Positions 8,538 to 16,577 of a DNA stretch of 64,000 bases are shown here, in pieces; within the stretch, counting starts at the first letter, position 1; each line of letters starts with the position of its first letter. Below the pieces are notes generated by a model. It did no database searches. It had not been told where the DNA came from and saw nothing but the letters and a program-made list of their open reading frames with translations. Source of the stretch: Nonlabens marinus S1-08 (GTDB lineage: Bacteria > Bacteroidota > Bacteroidia > Flavobacteriales > Flavobacteriaceae); NCBI RefSeq assembly GCF_000831385.1, contig NZ_AP014548.1, forward strand, positions 248,001 through 312,000. The letters are read 5' to 3'. The position numbers were made by a program, and so were the translations under genes.

Positions 8538-9833
8538 ATGCTTACAACACCACTAGCAGAACGTATACGTCCAACGACACTAGAAGGCTATTTAAGTCAA
8601 TCCCACCTGGTGGGTGAGAACGGGACTTTACGCAGACACATTATCAACGGGAATGTTCCTTCACTTATTCTTTGGGGACCACCAGGCACAGGAAAAACGA
8701 CTCTGGCACAAATTATTGCACAAGAATCAAAGCGTCCCTTTTATACATTAAGCGCCATCAATAGTGGAGTTAAAGATATTAGGGAAGTCATAGATAAAGC
8801 AAAAAATGCTGGTGGGCTTTTTACCAGCAGCAATCCTATTTTATTTATTGATGAAATCCACCGTTTCAGCAAATCGCAACAAGATTCATTACTCGCAGCT
8901 GTAGAAAAAGGATGGGTCACCTTAATAGGTGCCACTACCGAGAACCCAAGTTTTGAAGTGATCCCTGCGCTACTTTCCAGATGTCAGGTCTATGTTCTAG
9001 AGGCATTTTCTAAAGAAGATCTTATCGCACTCCTAGAAAGAGCCATGAAAGTGGATAAATCTCTCGCTTCTAAAACGATAAAGCTTCAACAAACGAATGC
9101 CTTGTTGCGTATAAGCGGCGGCGACGCCCGCAAGCTGTTGAATGTTTTTGAATTAATAGTCAATTCGCAAGAAGGCGATTCGATCGTCATTACCGACAAA
9201 ATTGTCTTGGAACAAGTACAGTCTAATCCTGCACGATATGACAAAACTGGTGAGCAACATTATGATATCATCAGTGCCTTTATCAAATCCATCAGAGGTA
9301 GCGACCCAAATGCAGCTGTGTACTGGTTGGCCCGTATGATTGAAGGAGGTGAAGACCTTAAGTTTATCGCTAGACGTCTTCTCATTCTGGCAAGTGAAGA
9401 TATTGGAAACGCAAACCCCACGGCATTAATCATGGCAAATAACGCTTTTCAAGCTGTAAGCACGATTGGCTATCCAGAATCTCGAATTATTTTAAGCCAG
9501 TGTGCCATTTATCTCGCTACTAGTATTAAGAGTAACGCCAGTTACATGGCCATCAATAAAGCACAACAACTGGTCAAGCAGACTGGGGATTTATCAGTTC
9601 CATTAGGATTGCGCAATGCCCCAACTAAGCTGATGAAAGATCTGGGTTATGGAGACACTTATAAATACGCTCACGATCATCCAGGCAATTTTGCCCATTA
9701 CGATTTCCTTCCTGAAGAAATAAGCCGTACGACCCTATTCCAGCCGGGAAACAATCCTAGAGAAAAAGTACAAAAGGAATTTTTACAGAAAAGATGGAAA
9801 GACCACTACGATTATCGGGAGAATAAAGAATGA
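8538..9833 (+). CDS. rarA: Replication-associated recombination protein A (RarA/MgsA AAA+ ATPase)
   Basis: 431 aa. The AAA+ core has Walker A GPPGTGKTTLAQ, Walker B LFIDEIHRF and sensor-1 GATTENPSF, followed by the MgsA tetramerisation region (YDIISAFIKSIRGSDPNAA, RMIEGGEDLKFIARRLL). It acts at stalled replication forks. A GTG 33 nt upstream is possible, but family members begin with M..PLAERIRP, so ATG 8538 fits better. The 3' end overlaps the convergent HAD gene by 22 nt. Confidence 0.95.
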   Translation: MLTTPLAERIRPTTLEGYLSQSHLVGENGTLRRHIINGNVPSLILWGPPGTGKTTLAQIIAQESKRPFYTLSAINSGVKDIREVIDKAKNAGGLFTSSNPILFIDEIHRFSKSQQDSLLAAVEKGWVTLIGATTENPSFEVIPALLSRCQVYVLEAFSKEDLIALLERAMKVDKSLASKTIKLQQTNALLRISGGDARKLLNVFELIVNSQEGDSIVITDKIVLEQVQSNPARYDKTGEQHYDIISAFIKSIRGSDPNAAVYWLARMIEGGEDLKFIARRLLILASEDIGNANPTALIMANNAFQAVSTIGYPESRIILSQCAIYLATSIKSNASYMAINKAQQLVKQTGDLSVPLGLRNAPTKLMKDLGYGDTYKYAHDHPGNFAHYDFLPEEISRTTLFQPGNNPREKVQKEFLQKRWKDHYDYRENKE

Positions 9834-10510
9834 AGATCAGCCAGGTCGTGTATGACTATCTCTCCTTCTGGAATTTCCTCTTGGGTTGTATGAAACCAAA
9901 CCGTTCGCAGTCCAGCATTCTTAGCTCCCAGAATATCCGCCTCATAACTGTCGCCTATCATGACACTATTGGAAGGCCGTGCGCCTGTATCCTTAAGCGC
10001 TCGTTCAAATATTTTTACATCTGGCTTTTTGATACCTGCAGTTTCCGCAGTAAGCATATAGGGGAAATAATCTTTGAGTCCAGAGTTTAATATCTTATGT
10101 CCTTGCACCTCATCAAAACCGTTGGTTATTAGATGCAACTTATAATCCTTCCTCAAAATGTCTAGTGTTTCTAGACAGTTGGGAAATAAATGATTGAATT
10201 TTGGCAAATAATCCAAATACAGATCTGCCATGCGATGTATCATAGGATCACTGACTCCAAATTCACAAGCATCAAAACTCGCTTTTAATCTTTGGTAACG
10301 CAGCTGCTCTTTAGTTATTTCGCTTTCGCGAAAGCGTCTCCAAAATTGTAAATTGAGCGGCTCGTATTTTTCAATAAAAACATCTATGGGAAGATCAATT
10401 TTCTCAGTTTCAAAAATACGACCGTAAGCCAATTTGCTGTTGCGGTCAAAATCCCAAAGCGTGTGATCTAAGTCGAAAAATAAGTGCTCTACGTCGTGAA
10501 AATTACTCAT
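9812..10510 (-). CDS. YjjG-family HAD nucleotidase
   Basis: 232 aa. HAD phosphatase motifs: FFDLDHTLWDF (motif I nucleophile Asp), LITNGF (II), KKPD (III) and MIGDSYEADILGAKNAG (IV). The spacing and sequence match the YjjG/YfnB group, which dephosphorylates non-canonical pyrimidine nucleotides. It overlaps the end of rarA by 22 nt on the other strand, and its start overlaps the end of the upstream deacetylase-like gene by 8 nt, suggesting co-transcription. The peptide RFRESE in its cap region is encoded by a copy of the 16-bp palindrome. Confidence 0.88.
   Translation of the reverse strand: MSNFHDVEHLFFDLDHTLWDFDRNSKLAYGRIFETEKIDLPIDVFIEKYEPLNLQFWRRFRESEITKEQLRYQRLKASFDACEFGVSDPMIHRMADLYLDYLPKFNHLFPNCLETLDILRKDYKLHLITNGFDEVQGHKILNSGLKDYFPYMLTAETAGIKKPDVKIFERALKDTGARPSNSVMIGDSYEADILGAKNAGLRTVWFHTTQEEIPEGEIVIHDLADLHSLFSR
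10321..10336. repeat. Palindrome CGCTTTCGCGAAAGCG in the YjjG-like gene
   Basis: Perfect 16-bp copy, read as RFRESE. Confidence 0.97.
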
Positions 10511-11810
10511 TGATAATGGATTCCAATACTCCGAATGCGTGACTTTTTATGTCGCGATCAAAGTGTTCATAATAATATTGCGCGATGAAGTTCCCTCCTA
10601 CCGCCTTTACGTTTTCTAATATTTCGTGCAAGGTTTGTTGTTGACCATTCAACATTTTAAGCGAGATGCTGTTGTAATGAATCGCGTAAGGGTGAATCAA
10701 CAGTGGCGTTTGCACTTCATAATCCAGGTCGTAAAAATAGAACGGAAAGCTAGTGCTGGCACGCAACCCAGGCTCATTAACGTAGCCCATACTGTAATCT
10801 TCCATCGTTTTAGTGTCTACCAACAGTTTATAATGCCCAGGCATCGCAATTTTTGAATGCGCCGCCATGGTATGGTGCAACGGGCGTTTTAAAAGTTCTT
10901 CAAATCGCTTTTCCTCTTTATAAACATCCTTTTGTGAGGTGTTTGATGAGAATCGCAGTCCTATTTTTACATAGTCGGCGATATGCTTTATAGCTTCCAG
11001 GTAGCTTTTACTTTTATAGGTAACACCGGTATCTTGGTCGTTGTAATCTCCCAGATGGAAGAAGTATAAAACCTCCAGACCATTCCTTTCCTTATAACTT
11101 CTGACAGCACGGTACTTTTTAACCAAATCAAGTATTTGATCGCTATTGTTGTAAGGGTCGTCCTCCAGATTCAAAAGAGTTTTCAATTGTATCCATGCGC
11201 GGTCCAGCTGTAACTTGCGCAAATGACGCAAAAATGCCGTGGCATTGATGACTACTCCACGTTTTTTGTACTTGCTAAATGTAGCTACTTCTATAGCAAT
11301 GAGCTTATTGACATCTCGCTTTCGCGAAAGCGTGCTCAACTCCTCACCATGCAATTGTTTGCCGAATTTTTGTACCCACAGATCTATTAATGGGAGCTTG
11401 AGGAAATTATTCTTAAATGCCGCGCTCTCATAAGGGCTGTAACGCCCGTAATCATCTTTTACTTGCGGTAAATATTCTTCATATCTAGTGATCAAATAAA
11501 AGGCAGCAGAAAAGATATCGAAAGGCACGTCACTACGCTCAGGTGCAGGAAAAAAGGCAGGTAAGTCATCCCACTCTATCATCTCTATATCATGATCGTC
11601 AATACCATGCTCGTCTAACAACCCGTGCGACCAGATAAAGGTTTCTTCCCCCAATGGCTTTGTACCATAGGAGAATTTGATGCCTTCATGCCCTACGAAA
11701 ACATTAAGCTCTGCCGTTATTTCATATTCCACTTTCATCAACCTGCGGAAGATGTGCTTGAATATGTACTGCTTACGCGGCGTGAGATCGGGACAATATA
11801 TGAGTATCAT
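10503..11810 (-). CDS. Polysaccharide-deacetylase-like protein (DUF7033 type)
   Basis: 435 aa, no signal peptide. The N-terminal part (about 1-190) resembles the DUF7033 module found before NodB-like domains in Bacteroidota (FPAPERSDVPFDIFSAAFYLITRYEEYLP). The C-terminal part (about 200-435) resembles a NodB-type TIM barrel, with FFHLGDYND near residue 260 and a segment with HHTMAAHSKIAMPGHYKLL. I cannot confirm the full metal triad. The substrate is unknown, perhaps cell-surface glycan. It lies between radC and the HAD gene with overlapping ends. One palindrome copy is read as LSRKR about residue 162. Confidence 0.65.
   Translation of the reverse strand: MILIYCPDLTPRKQYIFKHIFRRLMKVEYEITAELNVFVGHEGIKFSYGTKPLGEETFIWSHGLLDEHGIDDHDIEMIEWDDLPAFFPAPERSDVPFDIFSAAFYLITRYEEYLPQVKDDYGRYSPYESAAFKNNFLKLPLIDLWVQKFGKQLHGEELSTLSRKRDVNKLIAIEVATFSKYKKRGVVINATAFLRHLRKLQLDRAWIQLKTLLNLEDDPYNNSDQILDLVKKYRAVRSYKERNGLEVLYFFHLGDYNDQDTGVTYKSKSYLEAIKHIADYVKIGLRFSSNTSQKDVYKEEKRFEELLKRPLHHTMAAHSKIAMPGHYKLLVDTKTMEDYSMGYVNEPGLRASTSFPFYFYDLDYEVQTPLLIHPYAIHYNSISLKMLNGQQQTLHEILENVKAVGGNFIAQYYYEHFDRDIKSHAFGVLESIINE
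11317..11332. repeat. Palindrome CGCTTTCGCGAAAGCG in the deacetylase-like gene
   Basis: Perfect copy, read as LSRKR. Confidence 0.97.
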
Positions 11811-12508
11811 GAAAGGATTCCGTTATCTGCAAAGCTATAGTAATCCTGCTGGGTGATGATGATATGATCGAGAACTTTGATATCTAAGGTTTCTCCGGCT
11901 TGAATAATTTTAGAAGTGATTTGCTTGTCTGCAGTGCTGGGTATCAAAGTTCCACTAGGATGATTGTGAGCAATAATCACGGCTACCGCTCCTGCCTCTA
12001 GAGCTTTTTTAAATATCAATCTAGAGTCTACATGGGTGGCGGTAATGCCACCTTTGCTTACCTGATGCTTCTCTAGCACCTTATGACTGTTGTCCAATAA
12101 TAAGGTCCAAAATTCTTCATGCTCCAGTTCACCCATCACAGGTTGTAATATTTTAAAAACATCCTGACTGCAAGTAATTTTAAAGACTCGATCTGGCATT
12201 TCCATGGCGCGCCGTCTTCCCAATTCCATGGCTGCTGCAATAGTTATTGCTTTAGCCTCTCCTATGCCCTTATGCTTCATCAACTCCTTGAGCGTTTTCT
12301 TCCCTAGCTGTTGTAAGGATTGATTAGCATCTTGCAGTACATTCCGGCTCACCTCCACCGCACTCATAGAAACTGTTCCGGTACCTAACAGAATGGCTAT
12401 CAACTCTGCATCGCTGAGAGTACTGCTACCATTTTTGAGCAATTTTTCTCTGGGCTGATCATTTTCTGACCAGTCTTTTATTGAAATATAAGAGGATTTT
12501 TCACCCAT
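11807..12508 (-). CDS. radC: RadC-family JAB-domain protein
   Basis: 233 aa. An N-terminal helix-hairpin-helix-like UPF0758 region (RPREKLLKNGSSTLSDAELI, HKGIGEAKAITIAAAMELGRR) is followed by a JAB/MPN domain with the metal motif AHNHPSG then D in PSTADKQIT. Members are called DNA repair proteins by tradition, but their biochemical role is not settled. The 3' end overlaps the deacetylase-like gene by 4 nt, as in an operon. Length is typical. Confidence 0.92.
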   Translation of the reverse strand: MGEKSSYISIKDWSENDQPREKLLKNGSSTLSDAELIAILLGTGTVSMSAVEVSRNVLQDANQSLQQLGKKTLKELMKHKGIGEAKAITIAAAMELGRRRAMEMPDRVFKITCSQDVFKILQPVMGELEHEEFWTLLLDNSHKVLEKHQVSKGGITATHVDSRLIFKKALEAGAVAVIIAHNHPSGTLIPSTADKQITSKIIQAGETLDIKVLDHIIITQQDYYSFADNGILS

Positions 12509-12519
12509 TTGAGATGTGA

Positions 12520-13281
12520 CTACCTAGTAAAAACAGGTTCATTTTCTTTCTGTGTATCTTTTTCAGAATACTTATAATCGTCGCCGTTAAAAGCAAGAAT
12601 ATCTTGCATGGACTCTGATTTATTTTCTACCAAGTAGCGAGCCATAATACCACGGGCTTTTTTAGCGTAAAAAGAAATGACCTTTAGCTTCCCGTTTTTA
12701 TAGTCTTTAAAAATAGGAGCAATTAGTTTTCCTTTTTGGTTCTTTTTATCAATCGCCTTGAAGTATTCATTGCTCGCTAGATTTACTAGCAATTCGCCTT
12801 CTTTCATCTGACTGTTCAGCTCAGGAGTAATCTTGTCTTTCCAGAAGGCATATAAATCATCATTTCGCTCTATAGGAAGTTTCGTCCCCATTTCTAAACG
12901 ATAAGGTTGTAATAAATCAAGTGGCCTCAAAACCCCATACATTCCAGACAGGATTCGAACTGAATCTTGTGCATAATCCAACAGATCCGTATCTAAAGTA
13001 TAGGCATCAAAACCAGAGTACACATCTCCTGCAAAGGCATAGATAGCTGGCCGAGAATTCTTTTTAGTGAACTGGTCTTCAAAGTCTTTATATCGCTGGT
13101 AATTGAGTTCTGTAAGACTTTCTGAGATACTCATCAGATCGCTAATCTCCGCCTTAGTTTGACGTTCTAGTTTAGCATTGATCTGTATAGCCTCATCAGC
13201 AAAAATAGGCTGTGTACCTCTGGTGGTTGGAAGTTCTGTTTCATAATCCAGCGTTTTAGCCGGAGACAATAGAATTTTCAT
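12520..13281 (-). CDS. yaaA: YaaA peroxide-stress protein
   Basis: 253 aa. Starts [13 protein letters not shown] and contains [41 protein letters not shown] and [21 protein letters not shown], all hallmarks of the YaaA/DUF328 family. In E. coli it lowers free iron under peroxide stress and binds DNA. It lies 11 nt upstream of radC on the same strand, so the two may be co-transcribed. Confidence 0.93.
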   Translation of the reverse strand: MKILLSPAKTLDYETELPTTRGTQPIFADEAIQINAKLERQTKAEISDLMSISESLTELNYQRYKDFEDQFTKKNSRPAIYAFAGDVYSGFDAYTLDTDLLDYAQDSVRILSGMYGVLRPLDLLQPYRLEMGTKLPIERNDDLYAFWKDKITPELNSQMKEGELLVNLASNEYFKAIDKKNQKGKLIAPIFKDYKNGKLKVISFYAKKARGIMARYLVENKSESMQDILAFNGDDYKYSEKDTQKENEPVFTR

Positions 13282-13347
13282 AAGCAGCTTTTGACTTTAA
13301 AAATACTACTTGGAATGGGGAATCTGCTAGGAAAATGAGAAACTCTT

Positions 13348-14391
13348 TTAGAGTTCTTGTAGTGAGTTAGATGCATAGGACCTCCATTTATTGATACAAG
13401 CCGTCATATCTTCTGGGACTTCGCTATTAAAACGCATCCACTCCTTAGTGACAGGATGTTCAAAACCTAAGGTTTTAGCATGCAAAGCTTGTCTAGGCAG
13501 TATTTTAAAACAGTTATCTACAAACTGCTTGTACTTAGTGAAATTAGTTCCTTTCAAAATGCGATCTCCACCGTAGCGCTCATCATTAAACAAAGTATGA
13601 CCTATGTACTTCATGTGTACTCTAATCTGGTGTGTGCGACCCGTTTCCAGCTTGCACTTGATCACGGTCACATACCCTAAGTCTTCCAACACTTCATAAT
13701 GAGTGACTGCTGGTTTTCCTTTATCACTTTCCTCACCTTCCCATACAGTATTCTGCAACCTATTTTTAGGGTGTCTACCTATATTGCCTTCAATCGTGCC
13801 TTGTTGCTCATCAAAGTTTCCCCAAGCAATCGCAACGTATTCTCTCTCACTGGTTTTTGCTGCAAATTGCGCAGACAAATGAGCCATGGCCTGTTCCGTT
13901 TTGGCAACTACTAAAAGTCCACTGGTATCTTTATCAATACGGTGAACCAGCCCTGGACGTTCACTGGAGTTATTGGGCAAATTTTCAAAATGGTAAATCA
14001 GCGCATTGATCAATGTTCCAGCATAATTGCCGTGGCCTGGATGCACCACCATTCCCGAGGGCTTATTAACAACCACAACCGTATCATCTTCATAAACAAT
14101 GTCCAAAGGAATATTCTCAGCTACTAGCAATTGTTCGTGTGTGGGATGCTCCATCAACACGCGCACCTCATCACCGGGCTTTACCTTATAGTTGGATTTT
14201 ACAACTTCATCATTGACGCGCACGCCACCATCTTTAATCGCAGCTTGGATTTTACTACGAGTAAAATCTTCAATAAAATTCATTAGAAATTTATCTACGC
14301 GCAGCGGCTTTTGACCCGCCTTTGCAGTAAAATGGTAATGCTCATGTAGATCTTCGTGATCTAAATCACTGTCCGTCTCCTTGTCCGTCAT
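13348..14391 (-). CDS. rluD: RluA/RluD-family 23S rRNA pseudouridine synthase
   Basis: 347 aa from ATG 14391 (MTDKETDSDLD). An S4 RNA-binding domain (about 25-85, LRVDKFLMNFIEDFTRSKIQ) precedes the catalytic domain with HRIDKDTSGLLVVAK (catalytic Asp) and GRTHQIRVH. It makes pseudouridines in large-subunit rRNA or possibly tRNA. A longer frame reaches 14475 but runs deep into the PASTA gene, so the later ATG is preferred. Even so the two genes overlap by 26 nt and are probably translationally coupled. Confidence 0.92.
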   Translation of the reverse strand: MTDKETDSDLDHEDLHEHYHFTAKAGQKPLRVDKFLMNFIEDFTRSKIQAAIKDGGVRVNDEVVKSNYKVKPGDEVRVLMEHPTHEQLLVAENIPLDIVYEDDTVVVVNKPSGMVVHPGHGNYAGTLINALIYHFENLPNNSSERPGLVHRIDKDTSGLLVVAKTEQAMAHLSAQFAAKTSEREYVAIAWGNFDEQQGTIEGNIGRHPKNRLQNTVWEGEESDKGKPAVTHYEVLEDLGYVTVIKCKLETGRTHQIRVHMKYIGHTLFNDERYGGDRILKGTNFTKYKQFVDNCFKILPRQALHAKTLGFEHPVTKEWMRFNSEVPEDMTACINKWRSYASNSLQEL

Positions 14392-15010
14392 CCTCGTATT
14401 CTTCAATGATTGGTTCCTCTTCAATTGGATCACTCGATCCATCCTCATACTTTGCTCCGGGTCTATTTCCATCACCTAAAACAAGGTCAACGACAGATGC
14501 TTTTCTTAATTGACTTCCTGGTTCTAAAATTGAGCCATTGTGTCGCATTTCAAGCACCATATCCCTAGCAATGTTTGGGCTGTACGTGATATCTCCTATC
14601 TTGAAACCTAAAGCTTCCAGTGTGGGGACTGCTTGACGTTTGGTTTTAAAAATAATATTTGGAACTAGGGTATTCCCATATCCAGATGGATTGAGTTTCA
14701 AATAAATTTGCCTGTTCGACTTTACAAATCGTCCCGCTTTTGGGTTTTGCTCAATAACAGATCGCGGCGGATATTCTGGATTGAAGCTAGCGCTATCAAT
14801 AATTCTACGTCGTAGATCCAATTCTTCCAAGACCAAGTCAGCCTCGGAGATTGATTTTCTCGTCAAATCTGGAACTTCAATTTTCTCACCATGGTTCGTA
14901 TGCCAGTCTAGCCAATACAAATAACCGAAACACAGCACTACCACAACAAACACAGCTAGTACTACCTGAATCCAAAAAGTTTTGGTAAACATGAATTGTA
15001 TAAAATTCAT
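14366..15010 (-). CDS. Membrane-anchored PASTA-domain protein
   Basis: 214 aa. One N-terminal transmembrane helix (about 9-32) is followed by two or three PASTA repeats (KIEVPDLTRKSISEADLVLEEL; PNIIFKTKRQAVPTLEALG; a third near 150-175) and an acidic tail rich in Glu and Asp (about 190-214). PASTA modules bind muropeptides or lipid II. There is no kinase domain, unlike Ser/Thr kinases of Gram-positives. The gene stands divergent from ddl, a peptidoglycan precursor enzyme, and upstream of rluD with overlap. A TTG 6 nt upstream is an alternative start. Confidence 0.85.
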   Translation of the reverse strand: MNFIQFMFTKTFWIQVVLAVFVVVVLCFGYLYWLDWHTNHGEKIEVPDLTRKSISEADLVLEELDLRRRIIDSASFNPEYPPRSVIEQNPKAGRFVKSNRQIYLKLNPSGYGNTLVPNIIFKTKRQAVPTLEALGFKIGDITYSPNIARDMVLEMRHNGSILEPGSQLRKASVVDLVLGDGNRPGAKYEDGSSDPIEEEPIIEEYEDDGQGDGQ

Positions 15011-15068
15011 AAGCAAGTTTTTTATCTCGAGGTCAACGCCCTCAAATAAAAGATTAATAAATAAAAAT

Positions 15069-15076
15069 CAAAGATA
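15069..15076 (-). promoter_or_regulatory. -7 box TATCTTTG for the PASTA-rluD operon
   Basis: On the minus strand, 58 nt upstream of the PASTA ATG. Matches TAnnTTTG. No good -33 element. Confidence 0.4.
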
Positions 15077-15110
15077 CGGATGTAGACCCTACATAGAACG
15101 ACACCTTTTG

Positions 15111-15118
15111 TAACTTTG
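15111..15118 (+). promoter_or_regulatory. -7 box TAACTTTG for ddl
   Basis: Matches TAnnTTTG, 29 nt upstream of ddl. The imperfect palindrome at 15126-15141 lies between this box and the start codon, so it would be in the 5' leader. Confidence 0.45.
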
Positions 15119-15125
15119 TTGTAAA

Positions 15126-15141
15126 CGCTTTCGCGAAAGAG
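15126..15141. repeat. Imperfect palindrome copy in the ddl leader
   Basis: CGCTTTCGCGAAAG then AG instead of CG. One of only three intergenic copies, 6 nt before the ddl ATG. Confidence 0.9.
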
Positions 15142-15147
15142 AACTAT

Positions 15148-16128
15148 ATGAGAAACATTGCGGTCATTATGGGTGGCTATTCCAGCGAGAAAGAAATTTC
15201 TATCAAAAGCGGACACGTCATTTTAGAAAATCTAGAACCTTCTAGATACAACGGCTATGGTATCGTCATCGAGAAAGGAAAATGGTTTTGCACGAAAGAT
15301 TCACAAACTTACCCTGTAGATAAGAATGACTTTTCCATTACCGCAAACGGTGAGAAGATCATATTTGATTGCGTTTATAATACGATTCATGGGACACCTG
15401 GAGAAGACGGTAAGTTTCAAGCTTATCTAGAACTGATAGGGATACCACATACTTCCTGCGATTCGTATCAGTCTGCCATTACGTTTAATAAACGTGACTG
15501 TATTGCTGTGTTAAAACCATGGAGCATACATACTGGAAAACACCTTTATTTAAATCAAGGAGAAGAAATCACTATGAACGATATCACAGACGCCGTCGGG
15601 CTCCCTTGTTTTGTAAAGGCAAATCGCAGTGGCAGTAGTTTTGGGGTTTCAAAAGTTTATGGAATGGAAGACCTTCCTAAAGCCTTGCAAACTGCATTTG
15701 ACGTCGATGAAGAAATCATTATTGAATCCTTTCTAGATGGCATGGAAGTATCTGTTGGAGTTTATCAAATAGGTTCTGAAATCCATGCCCTGCCTCCTAC
15801 TGAAATTGTAAGCGAGAATGATTTTTTTGATTATGAAGCAAAGTATTTAGGGAAATCTGAAGAGATCACTCCAGCGCGACTGTCTGAATCTGCTACACTT
15901 GCAGTTCAAGAATTGAGCAAACGTATATACCATATCCTTAAACTAAAAGGAATCGCACGAGCCGATTTTATTTTTCATGAAGGAACCCCTCATTTTATTG
16001 AAATCAATACCAATCCAGGAATGAGTAAAGAAAGTATTATCCCTAAACAAATAAAAGCTTCTGGACAAGAACTGGATAAAGTCTTAACTTCGATTATCGA
16101 GGATACCATAAATAATTACAAACCATGA
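15148..16128 (+). CDS. ddl: D-alanine--D-alanine ligase
   Basis: 326 aa. ATP-grasp enzyme joining two D-Ala for peptidoglycan. Visible: N-terminal MGGYSSEKEISIKSG, IHGTPGEDG, the ATP-grasp loop KANRSGSSFGVSKV, and the metal/ATP end FIEINTNPGMSKESIIPKQ. The mid-protein pattern around PWSIHTGKHL is slightly unusual for the family but keeps the overall length. Its stop overlaps the coaD start (ATGA). Confidence 0.95.
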   Translation: MRNIAVIMGGYSSEKEISIKSGHVILENLEPSRYNGYGIVIEKGKWFCTKDSQTYPVDKNDFSITANGEKIIFDCVYNTIHGTPGEDGKFQAYLELIGIPHTSCDSYQSAITFNKRDCIAVLKPWSIHTGKHLYLNQGEEITMNDITDAVGLPCFVKANRSGSSFGVSKVYGMEDLPKALQTAFDVDEEIIIESFLDGMEVSVGVYQIGSEIHALPPTEIVSENDFFDYEAKYLGKSEEITPARLSESATLAVQELSKRIYHILKLKGIARADFIFHEGTPHFIEINTNPGMSKESIIPKQIKASGQELDKVLTSIIEDTINNYKP

Positions 16129-16577
16129 GAAGAGCCGTGTTTCCAGGTAGTTTTGATCCAATCACCTTAGGTCATAGTGATATTATCAATCGTGGCTTAA
16201 GCCTCTTTGATGAAATCATCATCGCCATAGGAATCAATGCCGACAAGAAATACATGTTCTCCTTAGAACAACGTGTTTCTTTCATAGAAGATTTATATTC
16301 TAACGAACCGAAGATTAAAGTCATGACCTATGAAGGTTTAACAGTGCGTTTTTGTCAAGACAATGATGCCGGGTTTATTCTTAGAGGCCTTCGCAATCCT
16401 GCAGATTTTGAATTTGAAAAAGCAATTGCACACACCAATAGAATGCTGAGTGAGATTGAAACCGTTTTCCTTCTCACGAGTACTAAAACAAGTTATATTT
16501 CCTCCTCCATCGTTAGGGATGTCATGCGCAACAATGGTGACTATTCCCTACTTGTTCCTAAAACCGTCAATAAATAA
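16125..16577 (+). CDS. coaD: Pantetheine-phosphate adenylyltransferase
   Basis: 150 aa. Cytidylyltransferase-like fold with FPGSFDPITLGHSDII (T/HxGH nucleotide motif), LRGLRNPADFEFE and SSSIVRDV. It carries out the fourth step of CoA synthesis, turning 4'-phosphopantetheine and ATP into dephospho-CoA. It starts inside the ddl stop by 4-nt overlap and shares one base with the start of the next gene (taATG), so the three are tightly coupled. Confidence 0.96.
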   Translation: MRRAVFPGSFDPITLGHSDIINRGLSLFDEIIIAIGINADKKYMFSLEQRVSFIEDLYSNEPKIKVMTYEGLTVRFCQDNDAGFILRGLRNPADFEFEKAIAHTNRMLSEIETVFLLTSTKTSYISSSIVRDVMRNNGDYSLLVPKTVNK

